Assembly (NCBI GenBank): GCA_029055565.1
Contig: JAIDCZ010000031.1
Location: 81,083 to 120,203 of the forward strand
Length of the DNA stretch: 39,121 nucleotides
Direction of reading: 5' to 3'
From: Clostridiales bacterium
Lineage (GTDB): Bacteria; Bacillota; Clostridia; Christensenellales; Pumilibacteraceae
The notes beneath the pieces are model-generated. The model searched no databases, had not been told where the DNA came from, and worked only from the letters and a program-made list of their open reading frames with translations. This document shows positions 24,787-32,946 of this stretch, piece by piece. Every line of letters begins with the position of its first letter. Position 1 is the first letter of the stretch. A program made the translations under genes and the position numbers.

Positions 24787-24817
24787 TACGTGTGTAAAGA
24801 TTGAAAGTGGGGTAGGT

Positions 24818-27800
24818 ATGGCTAAAAAAGTTGCCGTTCCCGACGAGAGCGAGATTGAGCGCAACGGCGGAGTTAAAAAGAAGAAAAAGCGTAATTGTTG
24901 CTGCACATGCTGTTTGGTCGTGATTATAATTATGCTCGTATTATTTTTGGGCGCGTTCATAACGGGCTGGATTTTGGGTGACAAATATACCAAAAAGCTT
25001 TTCGGTCTATCTATGGGTGACACGCTGGGCGTGGTAGGCGACTTGTACTGGACGGACGATTCCGACGTCGTTACTCGGCCGTATACCAAAAAGGACCTCA
25101 ACGGATTTTACAACGAAATCAAGCGTAATATATTTCTTAAGGATGATACTGAAATAGATTTTCAGTCGGCGTTGGACGCGGCTATAGACAAGTTTTTGAA
25201 CGATGACGGCAATGGTAACGCCGGCGATGCGGCGCCTCAGCTGAATGCGAGCGCCGCCGCGGCCGGCGGTGCCGACGGCAACCAAAACAACACCAACGAA
25301 TCGGATATAACGGATATTTTCGTCAATATGATAGTCGGCGTGCTCAACCGCGAACACATAGACGTTGAACGGCTTAACCGCTATCCCGACAAGGACGAAT
25401 ATATATTCGAGCTTAACGACAAACAGCTTGCGGCGTTTGTCAATACAGTGCTGCAATCGGTGCTGAAAAAAGCGGTCGATATGGACTCGCTAAAAGATAT
25501 TTCGGCAATGGTTAGGCTGGACAAGGTGGTCGGGCTTAAGCAAATCCGATTTACCGCCAAGTCGGTAAAGGCCGCTGGCGGCGCAACCGAGGTAAAGGCC
25601 GCTTCGGCGGAGATTACCGTTTGGCTGGGCTTGCAGTCTGCCGCCAACCAAGCTATAAAAAAGTTTTTGTACGACGCCAAGCAAGGCTGGGCTGGCGGAC
25701 TCGTGGGTTGGCTGGGTGACGTTATATTGCCCGAAAATCTGTACCTTACGGTGTCGGTTCCGTTGTACGGCGAGGACAACGTGGCGTCGATACGCATAAA
25801 CGATATGAACTCTAACGAGCGCGCCAGAGCCAACAAGCTTATTAACGGAATAATCAAGCTTATGAACGACGGCAAAGAGTCCAAAACGCTGGACGACGTT
25901 ATAGACGATTTCGTAGGACGAATACGCCCTATGCTCGAGCTGGCCGCCGAGCATATGAACTTTTCCGAGGCGGGCAAGGGCACTATACGAGTGGATTTGC
26001 TGGAAGCCGTTGCCAAGGTCGCAAGCGACAGCTTGCCGGAAGGCGAGTCGCTTACCAAGGCCGACTTTTTGTACGTGCTTCAAGCGCTGTTTTCGGATAA
26101 GGCCGAGCAGTTGAAGTCGCTCGAACCGTTCCGTTACGACAACTGGTACGAGGTGGACGGCGAAATCAAGTATATGCCGACCGGCGGCAGCGCTGAGAAC
26201 AAGGTGGACTACGAGCGGCTGTTTATCGAGCAGATAGAGGATAAGTACGCCTTAGACCTCGGTGAGAGCAAAAACCTAAACGAAGTGCTGGAAATGCTGG
26301 GCATATCGCTGGACGGCAACGGCGGCAATATGGGTTCTACCGACTTGCTCGACAGAGTGAACGGCACTCGGTTTAACGCATTGCTCAACGCGAACATAAA
26401 CGACATCAAGCTCAACGTGACCGACAGAATGCTGGGCGCGGCGTTTTCCGGACAGATGGATAAGCTTCTTGCCGGCAACGAGAATTTGAAAAACATGGAT
26501 TTGACTTTGGACGCGTTGACGTTCGTCAAAAAGAGCGATCCCCAAAAGGCCAATCATCTTTACGCGCTACTCGCCGTGGAGGTTGACGTAAGCGGTATGC
26601 TCGGCGAAATGACAAGCGACGATGAAACGATTGGCAAGCTCGTAAAGGGGCTTATGCCGGAAAGCATTTTGCTCACCGTCACAGTCGATATTACGCGCGA
26701 CCAAAGCGTTACGCGCGACCAAGCCGAGTTCGTTATCAATTCTTGCCAAAACACCGACCGCGTGCTCGACGTATTGGAAAAGCTAGTGCCCGATATTAAG
26801 CTCTGCGAAGTGTCGGATAGTATCAGCACCACGCTCAACGAAATGCTCGACCAAATGGAAAGTAAGCTGGCAATACGGTTGGCCGCTACTACGTACGAGT
26901 ATAACGACGACCTCAATAAGTGGGTGGGCGCAAGCGGCGCTATAATATTGCCCGATATATTCACCGTCGTTACAGACATGGTGCTGGTGGATGAGCGCGG
27001 CAACAAGATAGTTACTTCCGAGCAGCTTCAGCACGTAATACGCGACCTAAACAATCCCGCCGATATAGCGGAGGTTAAGCCGACAGGCTACGGCGACTTT
27101 ATTGCCGACGTGTTTGACAAATACTATTTGACCGATCCGACCAAGCTATCCGAACCTCAACCGGCCGTAACCGACTTTAAGGGTTTGACTGCGTATATGC
27201 AAGACTTTAAGGTAGAGAAATTGCGCGTTCAAGGCAAGGACGGACTGGCGCACGACGATAGAGCGATGTCTGCACTTCGGCCGGTAATGAGCGAAAACGA
27301 AGTGCTTGCTCTGCTCAAGGACAACATGGGCGGCAAGGACGCTATTCAATCCTACAATATAGTCAAGGTCGATATAGGCGACGACGCGCTGTCAGTAACG
27401 CTGTCCGTCGAACTTAGCAGTCTGCTTACCGACGCGCAACAAGTGCAAAAGCTGATTACCGCAACCGAGCTGTACGCGACGGCAACCTTCCACACCGACC
27501 GCGTGATAGGCGACGGTACGGCGGATAATCCGTACGGCTATCAAGTTTCGCTTGCGATTGACGTTCAACGCCAAGGCGAAAATACGGTTATGGATAGCGA
27601 TACCTACGGCGCCATGCTAAATATAGTCAAGTTCTTTGCGGCCGACTTCGATATAGAAAGTCAAGTAAAAGAATTCGGCGTTATACTGTACGAGCAAATG
27701 AACAACCTTAACGAAAGCATTGGCGGCAGTGCCGAGCACAAGCTGTTTACGTTCACGTCGAGCGGGTTGGAGCTGACCGACTTCTACACCTTCCTCGCAC

Positions 27801-28687
27801 TGAAAATGGAACCCGATCTTATAGAGGACGGTTACACTAACGAGGATCTTAGGACGACGCTTCAAGGCTTGTACGGCTACGACGAAACGGCGCCCAACAA
27901 TCGGAACTTCGTAGTCGAAAACATTACGTTCAACCCTCCGTCCGAAAAGGGTAGTAGGCGGTGGACTGACGACGAGATTACCGGCGATAGGACTACCGGC
28001 GCGGGTGGGTTGTACGGCAATACGCACGCGGACGTAGACTTTAACGGCTTCCTCAAGCAAGGCGTGGAAACGATGGCGAGCAACGGCGAGGTAACCGTCG
28101 AGCAGACTATGGTTTTGGCCAAGGGCGACGCGCGTGACGACGTGGCGGAAGTGCGCACTTGGCTCAACGCCAGACTCAAGCTGGACGACGGCGAGTCGGT
28201 AAGCGTAAGCTACGACTACCTTGCGGTAACCTTTTCTATGACTATGGGCCGATTCGTTGGCGGCGACGGCAAGGGCACCAACGACGCAACGGCGCTGTTC
28301 CCGACCAAGATTTACGCAACCGTCGTATACAAGTACGACAGCACCGCCGTTACCGATAAGTTTACCGTAGTAGGCGGCATAAGCGACGTCGCGCCGGTGC
28401 TGGTGTTCAACGATATGGAAAGCACGCAGTACGAGATTATGGTAAGGTTTATGGGCGCCAACCCCGCCGACGCCGATACCGGCGCGTCCGACGACAGCAA
28501 GGTCAATATCAAGTCGATAGCCAAGCAAGGCGCGGAAGTCCTTAACGGCATGACGCATATGGAGTACGAGTACGGCGGCATGTCGGGGACGCTGGATACG
28601 ACGATAATATTCTCCGCAACCGCCGCAAACGAAAGCGGTATGGGCAAGATTTATATAAGCAAGCCCGTACCGTCGTTCGGTAGCTGA
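24818..28687 (+). CDS. Large orphan membrane-anchored extracytoplasmic protein
   Basis: 1289 residues; I do not recognise the family. Residues 1-26 are charged and Lys-rich, followed by C-C-C-T-C-C right at the membrane edge and a transmembrane segment at about 33-53, so the remaining 1230 residues should lie outside the cell. That part has repeated beta-strand-like motifs of the type L-x-x-T-V-x-V (near I-L-L-T-V-T-V-D-I, L-Y-L-T-V-S-V-P-L, Y-Q-V-S-L-A-I-D-V) separated by helical stretches, suggesting several copies of one domain, perhaps a lipid- or wall-related barrel-like fold. A low-complexity Ala/Gly/Asn stretch lies near 150-170. Single-gene unit with its own promoter and terminator. 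Start at 24818 set by the promoter; the ribosome site is weak (GGGGT). Confidence 0.8.
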   Translation: MAKKVAVPDESEIERNGGVKKKKKRNCCCTCCLVVIIIMLVLFLGAFITGWILGDKYTKKLFGLSMGDTLGVVGDLYWTDDSDVVTRPYTKKDLNGFYNEIKRNIFLKDDTEIDFQSALDAAIDKFLNDDGNGNAGDAAPQLNASAAAAGGADGNQNNTNESDITDIFVNMIVGVLNREHIDVERLNRYPDKDEYIFELNDKQLAAFVNTVLQSVLKKAVDMDSLKDISAMVRLDKVVGLKQIRFTAKSVKAAGGATEVKAASAEITVWLGLQSAANQAIKKFLYDAKQGWAGGLVGWLGDVILPENLYLTVSVPLYGEDNVASIRINDMNSNERARANKLINGIIKLMNDGKESKTLDDVIDDFVGRIRPMLELAAEHMNFSEAGKGTIRVDLLEAVAKVASDSLPEGESLTKADFLYVLQALFSDKAEQLKSLEPFRYDNWYEVDGEIKYMPTGGSAENKVDYERLFIEQIEDKYALDLGESKNLNEVLEMLGISLDGNGGNMGSTDLLDRVNGTRFNALLNANINDIKLNVTDRMLGAAFSGQMDKLLAGNENLKNMDLTLDALTFVKKSDPQKANHLYALLAVEVDVSGMLGEMTSDDETIGKLVKGLMPESILLTVTVDITRDQSVTRDQAEFVINSCQNTDRVLDVLEKLVPDIKLCEVSDSISTTLNEMLDQMESKLAIRLAATTYEYNDDLNKWVGASGAIILPDIFTVVTDMVLVDERGNKIVTSEQLQHVIRDLNNPADIAEVKPTGYGDFIADVFDKYYLTDPTKLSEPQPAVTDFKGLTAYMQDFKVEKLRVQGKDGLAHDDRAMSALRPVMSENEVLALLKDNMGGKDAIQSYNIVKVDIGDDALSVTLSVELSSLLTDAQQVQKLITATELYATATFHTDRVIGDGTADNPYGYQVSLAIDVQRQGENTVMDSDTYGAMLNIVKFFAADFDIESQVKEFGVILYEQMNNLNESIGGSAEHKLFTFTSSGLELTDFYTFLALKMEPDLIEDGYTNEDLRTTLQGLYGYDETAPNNRNFVVENITFNPPSEKGSRRWTDDEITGDRTTGAGGLYGNTHADVDFNGFLKQGVETMASNGEVTVEQTMVLAKGDARDDVAEVRTWLNARLKLDDGESVSVSYDYLAVTFSMTMGRFVGGDGKGTNDATALFPTKIYATVVYKYDSTAVTDKFTVVGGISDVAPVLVFNDMESTQYEIMVRFMGANPADADTGASDDSKVNIKSIAKQGAEVLNGMTHMEYEYGGMSGTLDTTIIFSATAANESGMGKIYISKPVPSFGS

Positions 28688-28704
28688 TTCCACATAAGCA
28701 ATGG

Positions 28705-28730
28705 CCTTCCCACGATAGGGAAGGTTTTTT
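28705..28730 (+). terminator. Terminator of the orphan gene
   Basis: CCTTCCC (28705-28711) pairs with GGGAAGG (28718-28724), followed by T6. Confidence 0.85.
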
Positions 28731-28788
28731 GCTTTTGCACCGCATAATTTCGGCATAATACGGCAAAATAAAGTAGAGGATTATTCAC

Positions 28789-28837
28789 TTTGTCAAAATA
28801 AATGTGGACAAAATGTACAATGTGCATAAAAATTCAC
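28789..28837. promoter_or_regulatory. Possible operator region of the maltodextrin locus
   Basis: Two inverted repeats upstream of the -35 box: TTTGTC (28789-28794) with GACAAA (28807-28812), and TGTG/CACA around ten bases near 28821-28837. They could bind a sugar-responsive regulator, but none is encoded here and neither fits the LacI/MalR or CcpA pattern well. Nothing else is seen in the 28731-28858 gap. Confidence 0.3.
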
Positions 28838-28858
28838 AAAGATTTTTCCCAAATCCTA

Positions 28859-28887
28859 TTGACAAAGACGACATATAATGCTAAAAT
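28859..28887 (+). promoter_or_regulatory. Promoter of the maltodextrin transport operon
   Basis: TTGACA (28859-28864), 17-bp spacer, TAAAAT (28882-28887). The binding-protein ATG lies about 30 nt after the expected transcription start, behind a GGAGG site. Confidence 0.7.
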
Positions 28888-28924
28888 TGACATAGCAATA
28901 TAATATTTCATATGGAGGAAAGTT

Positions 28925-30259
28925 ATGAAGAAATTGCTGGCAACACTTTTGGCGTCTACCATGGCGCTTACTACTATAGGCGGCTTGGTAGCTTGCGGCG
29001 GCGATAACGGCGACGGCAACGGCAAAGTGGCCGGACTTCAACCGAACGAATTCACCAAAGTAACGCATTGGGACGATCCGCTTCAAGATAAAGACGGCGA
29101 TTCCGACGCCAAGGTGCCCAAATGCACCCTTACCGTATGGGCTCCCAGCATTGCTTTGGAAACCTATCAAGCATTGGGCAACGAATTTACCAGCACTTAC
29201 CGCAACGGCAAATATTCCAACGTAACCCTTGAATGGGACGCTCAAGACGAGGGTAACGTAAAAACGTTGCTCGGCACCGATTCTACCGGCGGCGCGGACG
29301 TATTCTTCTATGCGGGCGACCATACCGAGGAAATGATTCGTAACAACTGGTTGTTGCCCCTTCGCGGCGCTACCGGCAGCTACTACAGCGCGGCTATTGC
29401 TCAGCGCGATATGGCTACAGCGGCGGACGTAGTTAAAAAGAACGGCTACTACTACGCGTTCCCCGCAACCAACGACAACGGTTACTATCTCGTTTACAAC
29501 ACCGACGATCTTACCGAAGAGGAAGCCGACGACATGGACGTAATCATGCAGAAGGCTGCCGAAAAGGATAAGACCTTCTACTGGAACTATACCGAAGGCT
29601 TCTGGGCGGCTATATTCTTCTTTGGTGCCGGCATCACTCCCGATTGGAAGGGCGTAGACACTGACTTCTCGGAATTCGGCGGCGCTAAGGGCCAAATCGG
29701 CGCTAAGGCTACTATCAAATACGTAACCGACGCCAAAATGACCACTGCTGCCGGTAGTGGCATTGCAAAAGCCGTTTTGGATGGCGACATGATTGCCGGT
29801 ATCTGCGGAACTTGGGAGAACCCCACGCCCGCTCAGCTCGAGACCGGAAAGATCGGCTGCAAAAAGCTTCCTATGTTCACCGTTGACGGTCAGAAGTATC
29901 AGACCGGCGCATTCTTTGGCGGCAAGTACTGCGGCGTAAACCCCAGCTCGGCCAATACTCAAGTAGCTATGGCTCTTGCCAACTACCTTACCAACACCGC
30001 TGCGCAGACCAAGAGATTTAACGAACACCAGAGCGGTCCGTCCAACAAGGCCGTTGCCGATTTGGACACTGTTAAGGCTAACGTTCCGCTTTCGGCGTAT
30101 AATGCGCAAGTAGCTGCCGGCGGCGTATTCCAGGGCGACGTACCGCAAAAGTTCTGGGACGGCATCGCCGCGTATACCAAGAACGCATACTCCGGCGATA
30201 TAACGTTGGCCGATCTTCAGCTTGGTCAGCTGGTCACCGACATGACTACTCAGAAATAG
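28925..30259 (+). CDS. Maltodextrin-type ABC transporter solute-binding lipoprotein
   Basis: 444 residues. The signal peptide ends L-V-A-C-G-G (lipobox), so the protein is lipid-anchored outside the membrane. The sequence follows the MalE-type class: an early L-T-V-W-A-P strand, D-V-F-F-Y-A-G-D-H, and Y-A-F-P-A-T-N-D-N-G-Y-Y-L-V-Y-N in the hinge region, with many aromatic residues (F-Y-W-N-Y, F-W-A-A-I-F-F-F) as in maltodextrin binders. It captures oligosaccharides and delivers them to the permeases downstream. GGAGG precedes the start. The call as a maltodextrin binder rests on family likeness and the neighbouring amylase and pullulanase. Confidence 0.9.
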   Translation: MKKLLATLLASTMALTTIGGLVACGGDNGDGNGKVAGLQPNEFTKVTHWDDPLQDKDGDSDAKVPKCTLTVWAPSIALETYQALGNEFTSTYRNGKYSNVTLEWDAQDEGNVKTLLGTDSTGGADVFFYAGDHTEEMIRNNWLLPLRGATGSYYSAAIAQRDMATAADVVKKNGYYYAFPATNDNGYYLVYNTDDLTEEEADDMDVIMQKAAEKDKTFYWNYTEGFWAAIFFFGAGITPDWKGVDTDFSEFGGAKGQIGAKATIKYVTDAKMTTAAGSGIAKAVLDGDMIAGICGTWENPTPAQLETGKIGCKKLPMFTVDGQKYQTGAFFGGKYCGVNPSSANTQVAMALANYLTNTAAQTKRFNEHQSGPSNKAVADLDTVKANVPLSAYNAQVAAGGVFQGDVPQKFWDGIAAYTKNAYSGDITLADLQLGQLVTDMTTQK

Positions 30260-30291
30260 TTTTTTAAGTAAAGTAAAAAACGTATCACAGT

Positions 30292-30328
30292 ATAGCGCCG
30301 AAGTCGATATGCTCGGCTTCGGTGCTAT
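30292..30328 (+). other. Strong hairpin between binding-protein and permease genes
   Basis: ATAGCGCCGAAG (30292-30303) pairs with CTTCGGTGCTAT (30317-30328) apart from one G-U pair. No T tract follows, so it is more likely a stabiliser of the upstream mRNA or a partial attenuator that keeps binding protein in excess over permeases. Confidence 0.65.
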
Positions 30329-30351
30329 TATTGTGCTAATAGGAGTGACAA

Positions 30352-31935
30352 ATGGTAAGATCCAGACGAGTGGTAAGATCCAGACGAGTGGTAAAACCCA
30401 AACAAGCCACCCCTACTTGGAAGTTGTACAACCGTCCTTGGTACTTAAAGCTCATATTCGGTATAGGTAATTACTTTAAAGACGTCGGCATAATGATATG
30501 GAACGTTATTAAGGCAATTCCTTTTAAAATTTGGGCGTTAATCCTTGCGATAGGGCACGGCTTTCAAGGGTTGTGGAATAGATTTAAGAATGGCGATTGG
30601 CGCACGAGAATGTCGTATCTTATTATGGGATTCGGCAATTATTCGCGTAGTCCGAGACAGTTTTTAATCGGATTTTTGTACTTAGCCGTAGAAATCGCAT
30701 ACGTGCTTATTTTGGTTTTGGGCGGCGGACCGTACCTTATTAAATTCGGCTCGCTTGGTACCGAAATTGAGCACTTTGGCTACGACGAAATGGGCGAGTA
30801 CGTAAAGATTCCGGGTGATAACTCGCTTAAGATTTTGATATTCAGCGTGTTTACGATATTGCTTACGATATTCTTCGTGGCAATGTACATACAGAATACC
30901 AAATCTGCATACAAGGCGCAAAAGACGGTTGAAAGCGGTAAACCGCTTAGCACTATCAGACAGCAAATCAACTATGCGCTTAACGACGGCTATCATACTA
31001 CGATATTGGCGTTGCCAATTTTCGGCGTATTGCTGATAACCGTATTGCCCCTTATAAGCAATATCCTTATTGCGTTTACCAACTACAACTTTAACAACTC
31101 TCCGCCGGCAAAGCTGTTTACTTGGACGTTTGAAGCGTTTGGCAAAACTTTTGCCGGTCAATACGGCAGTTTGCTGTGGCGTACGCTTGGCTGGACGCTA
31201 GTATGGGCATTTTTTGCAACGTTTACCAACTTCTTCTTTGGTATGTTCCTTGCAATGATGATTAACAAAAAGTCCATTAAAATGAAGGTATTTTGGCGTA
31301 CTTGCTTCGTTATCGTCATAGCCGTTCCCGACTTCGTTACGCTCATGCTTATGAGCCAGTTCTTCTCGTTTGCGCCCAACGAACCGAAGTTTACCGGTGC
31401 GTTTAACCACATTATACATGAGTGGTTCCATATACAAACGGAAAATGCCGGTGGTGTAAACTGGTTTGGCGGCGAGGTGTGGCTGGCACGTATGATGGTA
31501 ATAATCGTCAACCTCTGGCGCGGCATGCCGTTTACCATGCTTGCCACGATGGGTATTCTTATGAATATTCCGGCAGAGCTGTACGAGTCGAGCAGAATAG
31601 ACGGCGCCGGTCCGGTGCGTAGATTCGTTTCCATTACCTTCCCGTACATAATGTTCGTTATGGGGCCTCAGCTTATAACTACCTTTACCGGCAACATCAA
31701 CAACTTCAACGTCATATTCTTCTTGACCGGTGGTGGTCCTTACAAGATGGGCGGCTACGGCGCGACCAACCTACTTATTACGTGGTTGTTCAAGATTACG
31801 ATGCAAGACACGGCGTCTGCGGAGTATAACGTCGGTTCGGTTATCGGTATTATTACCTTTATCATATCGGCAGTGCTTGCGCTTATCGTCTTTAACAGCT
31901 CTAAGTCCAATAAGCAGGAGGATACCTTCCAATGA
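30352..31935 (+). CDS. malF: Maltodextrin ABC transporter permease, MalF type
   Basis: 527 residues, long for the family because of about 60 extra basic/aromatic residues and further helices before the transporter core, as in other MalF proteins. The cytoplasmic EAA loop is visible (E-S-S-R-I-D-G-A-G-P-V-R-R-F, near residue 415), where the ATPase docks. The first codons contain an exact tandem repeat (GGTAAGATCCAGACGAGT at 30354-30371 and 30372-30389), giving R-S-R-R-V-V twice. AGGAG precedes the ATG. It overlaps malG by ATGA and works with the binding protein upstream. Confidence 0.9.
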   Translation: MVRSRRVVRSRRVVKPKQATPTWKLYNRPWYLKLIFGIGNYFKDVGIMIWNVIKAIPFKIWALILAIGHGFQGLWNRFKNGDWRTRMSYLIMGFGNYSRSPRQFLIGFLYLAVEIAYVLILVLGGGPYLIKFGSLGTEIEHFGYDEMGEYVKIPGDNSLKILIFSVFTILLTIFFVAMYIQNTKSAYKAQKTVESGKPLSTIRQQINYALNDGYHTTILALPIFGVLLITVLPLISNILIAFTNYNFNNSPPAKLFTWTFEAFGKTFAGQYGSLLWRTLGWTLVWAFFATFTNFFFGMFLAMMINKKSIKMKVFWRTCFVIVIAVPDFVTLMLMSQFFSFAPNEPKFTGAFNHIIHEWFHIQTENAGGVNWFGGEVWLARMMVIIVNLWRGMPFTMLATMGILMNIPAELYESSRIDGAGPVRRFVSITFPYIMFVMGPQLITTFTGNINNFNVIFFLTGGGPYKMGGYGATNLLITWLFKITMQDTASAEYNVGSVIGIITFIISAVLALIVFNSSKSNKQEDTFQ

Positions 31936-32798
31936 TAGGATTGAGATCTAAACGTATAGCAACCGATACGGCCATATACATAATATTGACCGTAATGGTG
32001 TTTATTTGGTTGTTCCCGCTTGTTTGGATGATACTGCGCGCGTTCGGCAACGAGCCGAGCAGTACGTCGGCTATGGTTTTCCCCGAGGGATACACGTTTG
32101 AGAACTTTAAGCAGCTGTTCCCCGGCGGCGCGAGCGACTACAACGCCTTTCCGTACATGACGTGGATAGGCAACACTTTGCTCGTTGCTACTTGCTCTTG
32201 CGTTATTTCCACGTTGTTCGTGCTCATGGTATCGTACGCGTTGTCCAGACTTCGCTTTAAAATGCGCAAAAAGCTTATGAACATAGCGCTTATTCTCGGC
32301 TTGTTTCCCGGCTTTTTGTCCATGATAGCGATGTACTTCATGTTCAACTTGTTCAGCCTTACTCCCAACAACTATATCGGTCTTATACTGGCGTATTCGT
32401 TGGGCGCGGGCACGGGCTACTACATCGTTAAGGGCTTTTTTGATACCGTTCCGCTTGCGATTGACGAGGCAGCGCGCATAGACGGCGCTACCAAAAACCG
32501 CATATTCTGGACGATGATCATACCGCTAAGTAAGCCGATTATCATTTACACCATACTTACCAACTTTATCGGACCTTGGTGCGATTACATTATGGCAAGC
32601 GTGTTTATGACTAGATCCAAATACTACACCGTTGCGGTAGGTATCAGAAAGTTTATCGAAGGCTTCAACTTGCCCAAAACTCACTTTGCGCGGTTCTGCG
32701 CCGGCGGTGTGCTTATTTCGGTGCCTATCGTCATACTGTACCTCATTATGCAAAAGTTCTACGTGAGCGGTATTACGGGTGGCGCGGCAAAAGGTTAA
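31932..32798 (+). CDS. malG: Maltodextrin ABC transporter permease, MalG type
   Basis: 288 residues, six hydrophobic segments, normal MalG length. The EAA loop is D-E-A-A-R-I-D-G-A-T-K-N-R-I-F (near residue 180), and the C-terminus ends in the short G-I-T-G-G-A-A-K-G tail usual for MalG-type permeases. The start overlaps the malF stop (ATGA), with AGGAGG about 10 nt upstream, so translation is coupled. No ATP-binding subunit follows or lies elsewhere in the window; in Gram-positives such importers often share a single MsmX/MsmK-type ATPase encoded elsewhere. A terminator-like hairpin follows. Confidence 0.92.
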   Translation: MIGLRSKRIATDTAIYIILTVMVFIWLFPLVWMILRAFGNEPSSTSAMVFPEGYTFENFKQLFPGGASDYNAFPYMTWIGNTLLVATCSCVISTLFVLMVSYALSRLRFKMRKKLMNIALILGLFPGFLSMIAMYFMFNLFSLTPNNYIGLILAYSLGAGTGYYIVKGFFDTVPLAIDEAARIDGATKNRIFWTMIIPLSKPIIIYTILTNFIGPWCDYIMASVFMTRSKYYTVAVGIRKFIEGFNLPKTHFARFCAGGVLISVPIVILYLIMQKFYVSGITGGAAKG

Positions 32799-32817
32799 TC
32801 GTTTTCTACCGAATTAT

Positions 32818-32857
32818 AAACAGCATACGCGCAATGCCGCCGTATGCTGTTTGTTTT
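32818..32857 (+). terminator. Terminator after the permease genes
   Basis: AAACAGCATACG (32818-32829) pairs with CGTATGCTGTTT (32841-32852), followed by GTTTTT. The amylase gene 90 bp on either has its own unseen promoter or depends on read-through. Confidence 0.8.
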
Positions 32858-32946
32858 TCGGAGTACTATCAAGCAAAAGCGAATAGCTAAAAAGCTATAT
32901 CAAACGCAATATTCAATATATTTAATATTAAGGATTATAACTGTAA

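Noticed and set aside
24752-24817. Upstream start for the orphan protein
   Set aside because: It lies in front of the TTGACA/TATACT promoter and cannot be transcribed from it.
27617-30148. Two further long minus-strand frames opposite the orphan gene and the binding-protein gene
   Set aside because: They run across terminators and promoters of well-supported genes and have no recognisable content.
28789-32946. CcpA (cre) sites in the starch locus
   Set aside because: No sequence close to the TGWAANCGNTNWCA pattern was found in the intergenic parts I read.
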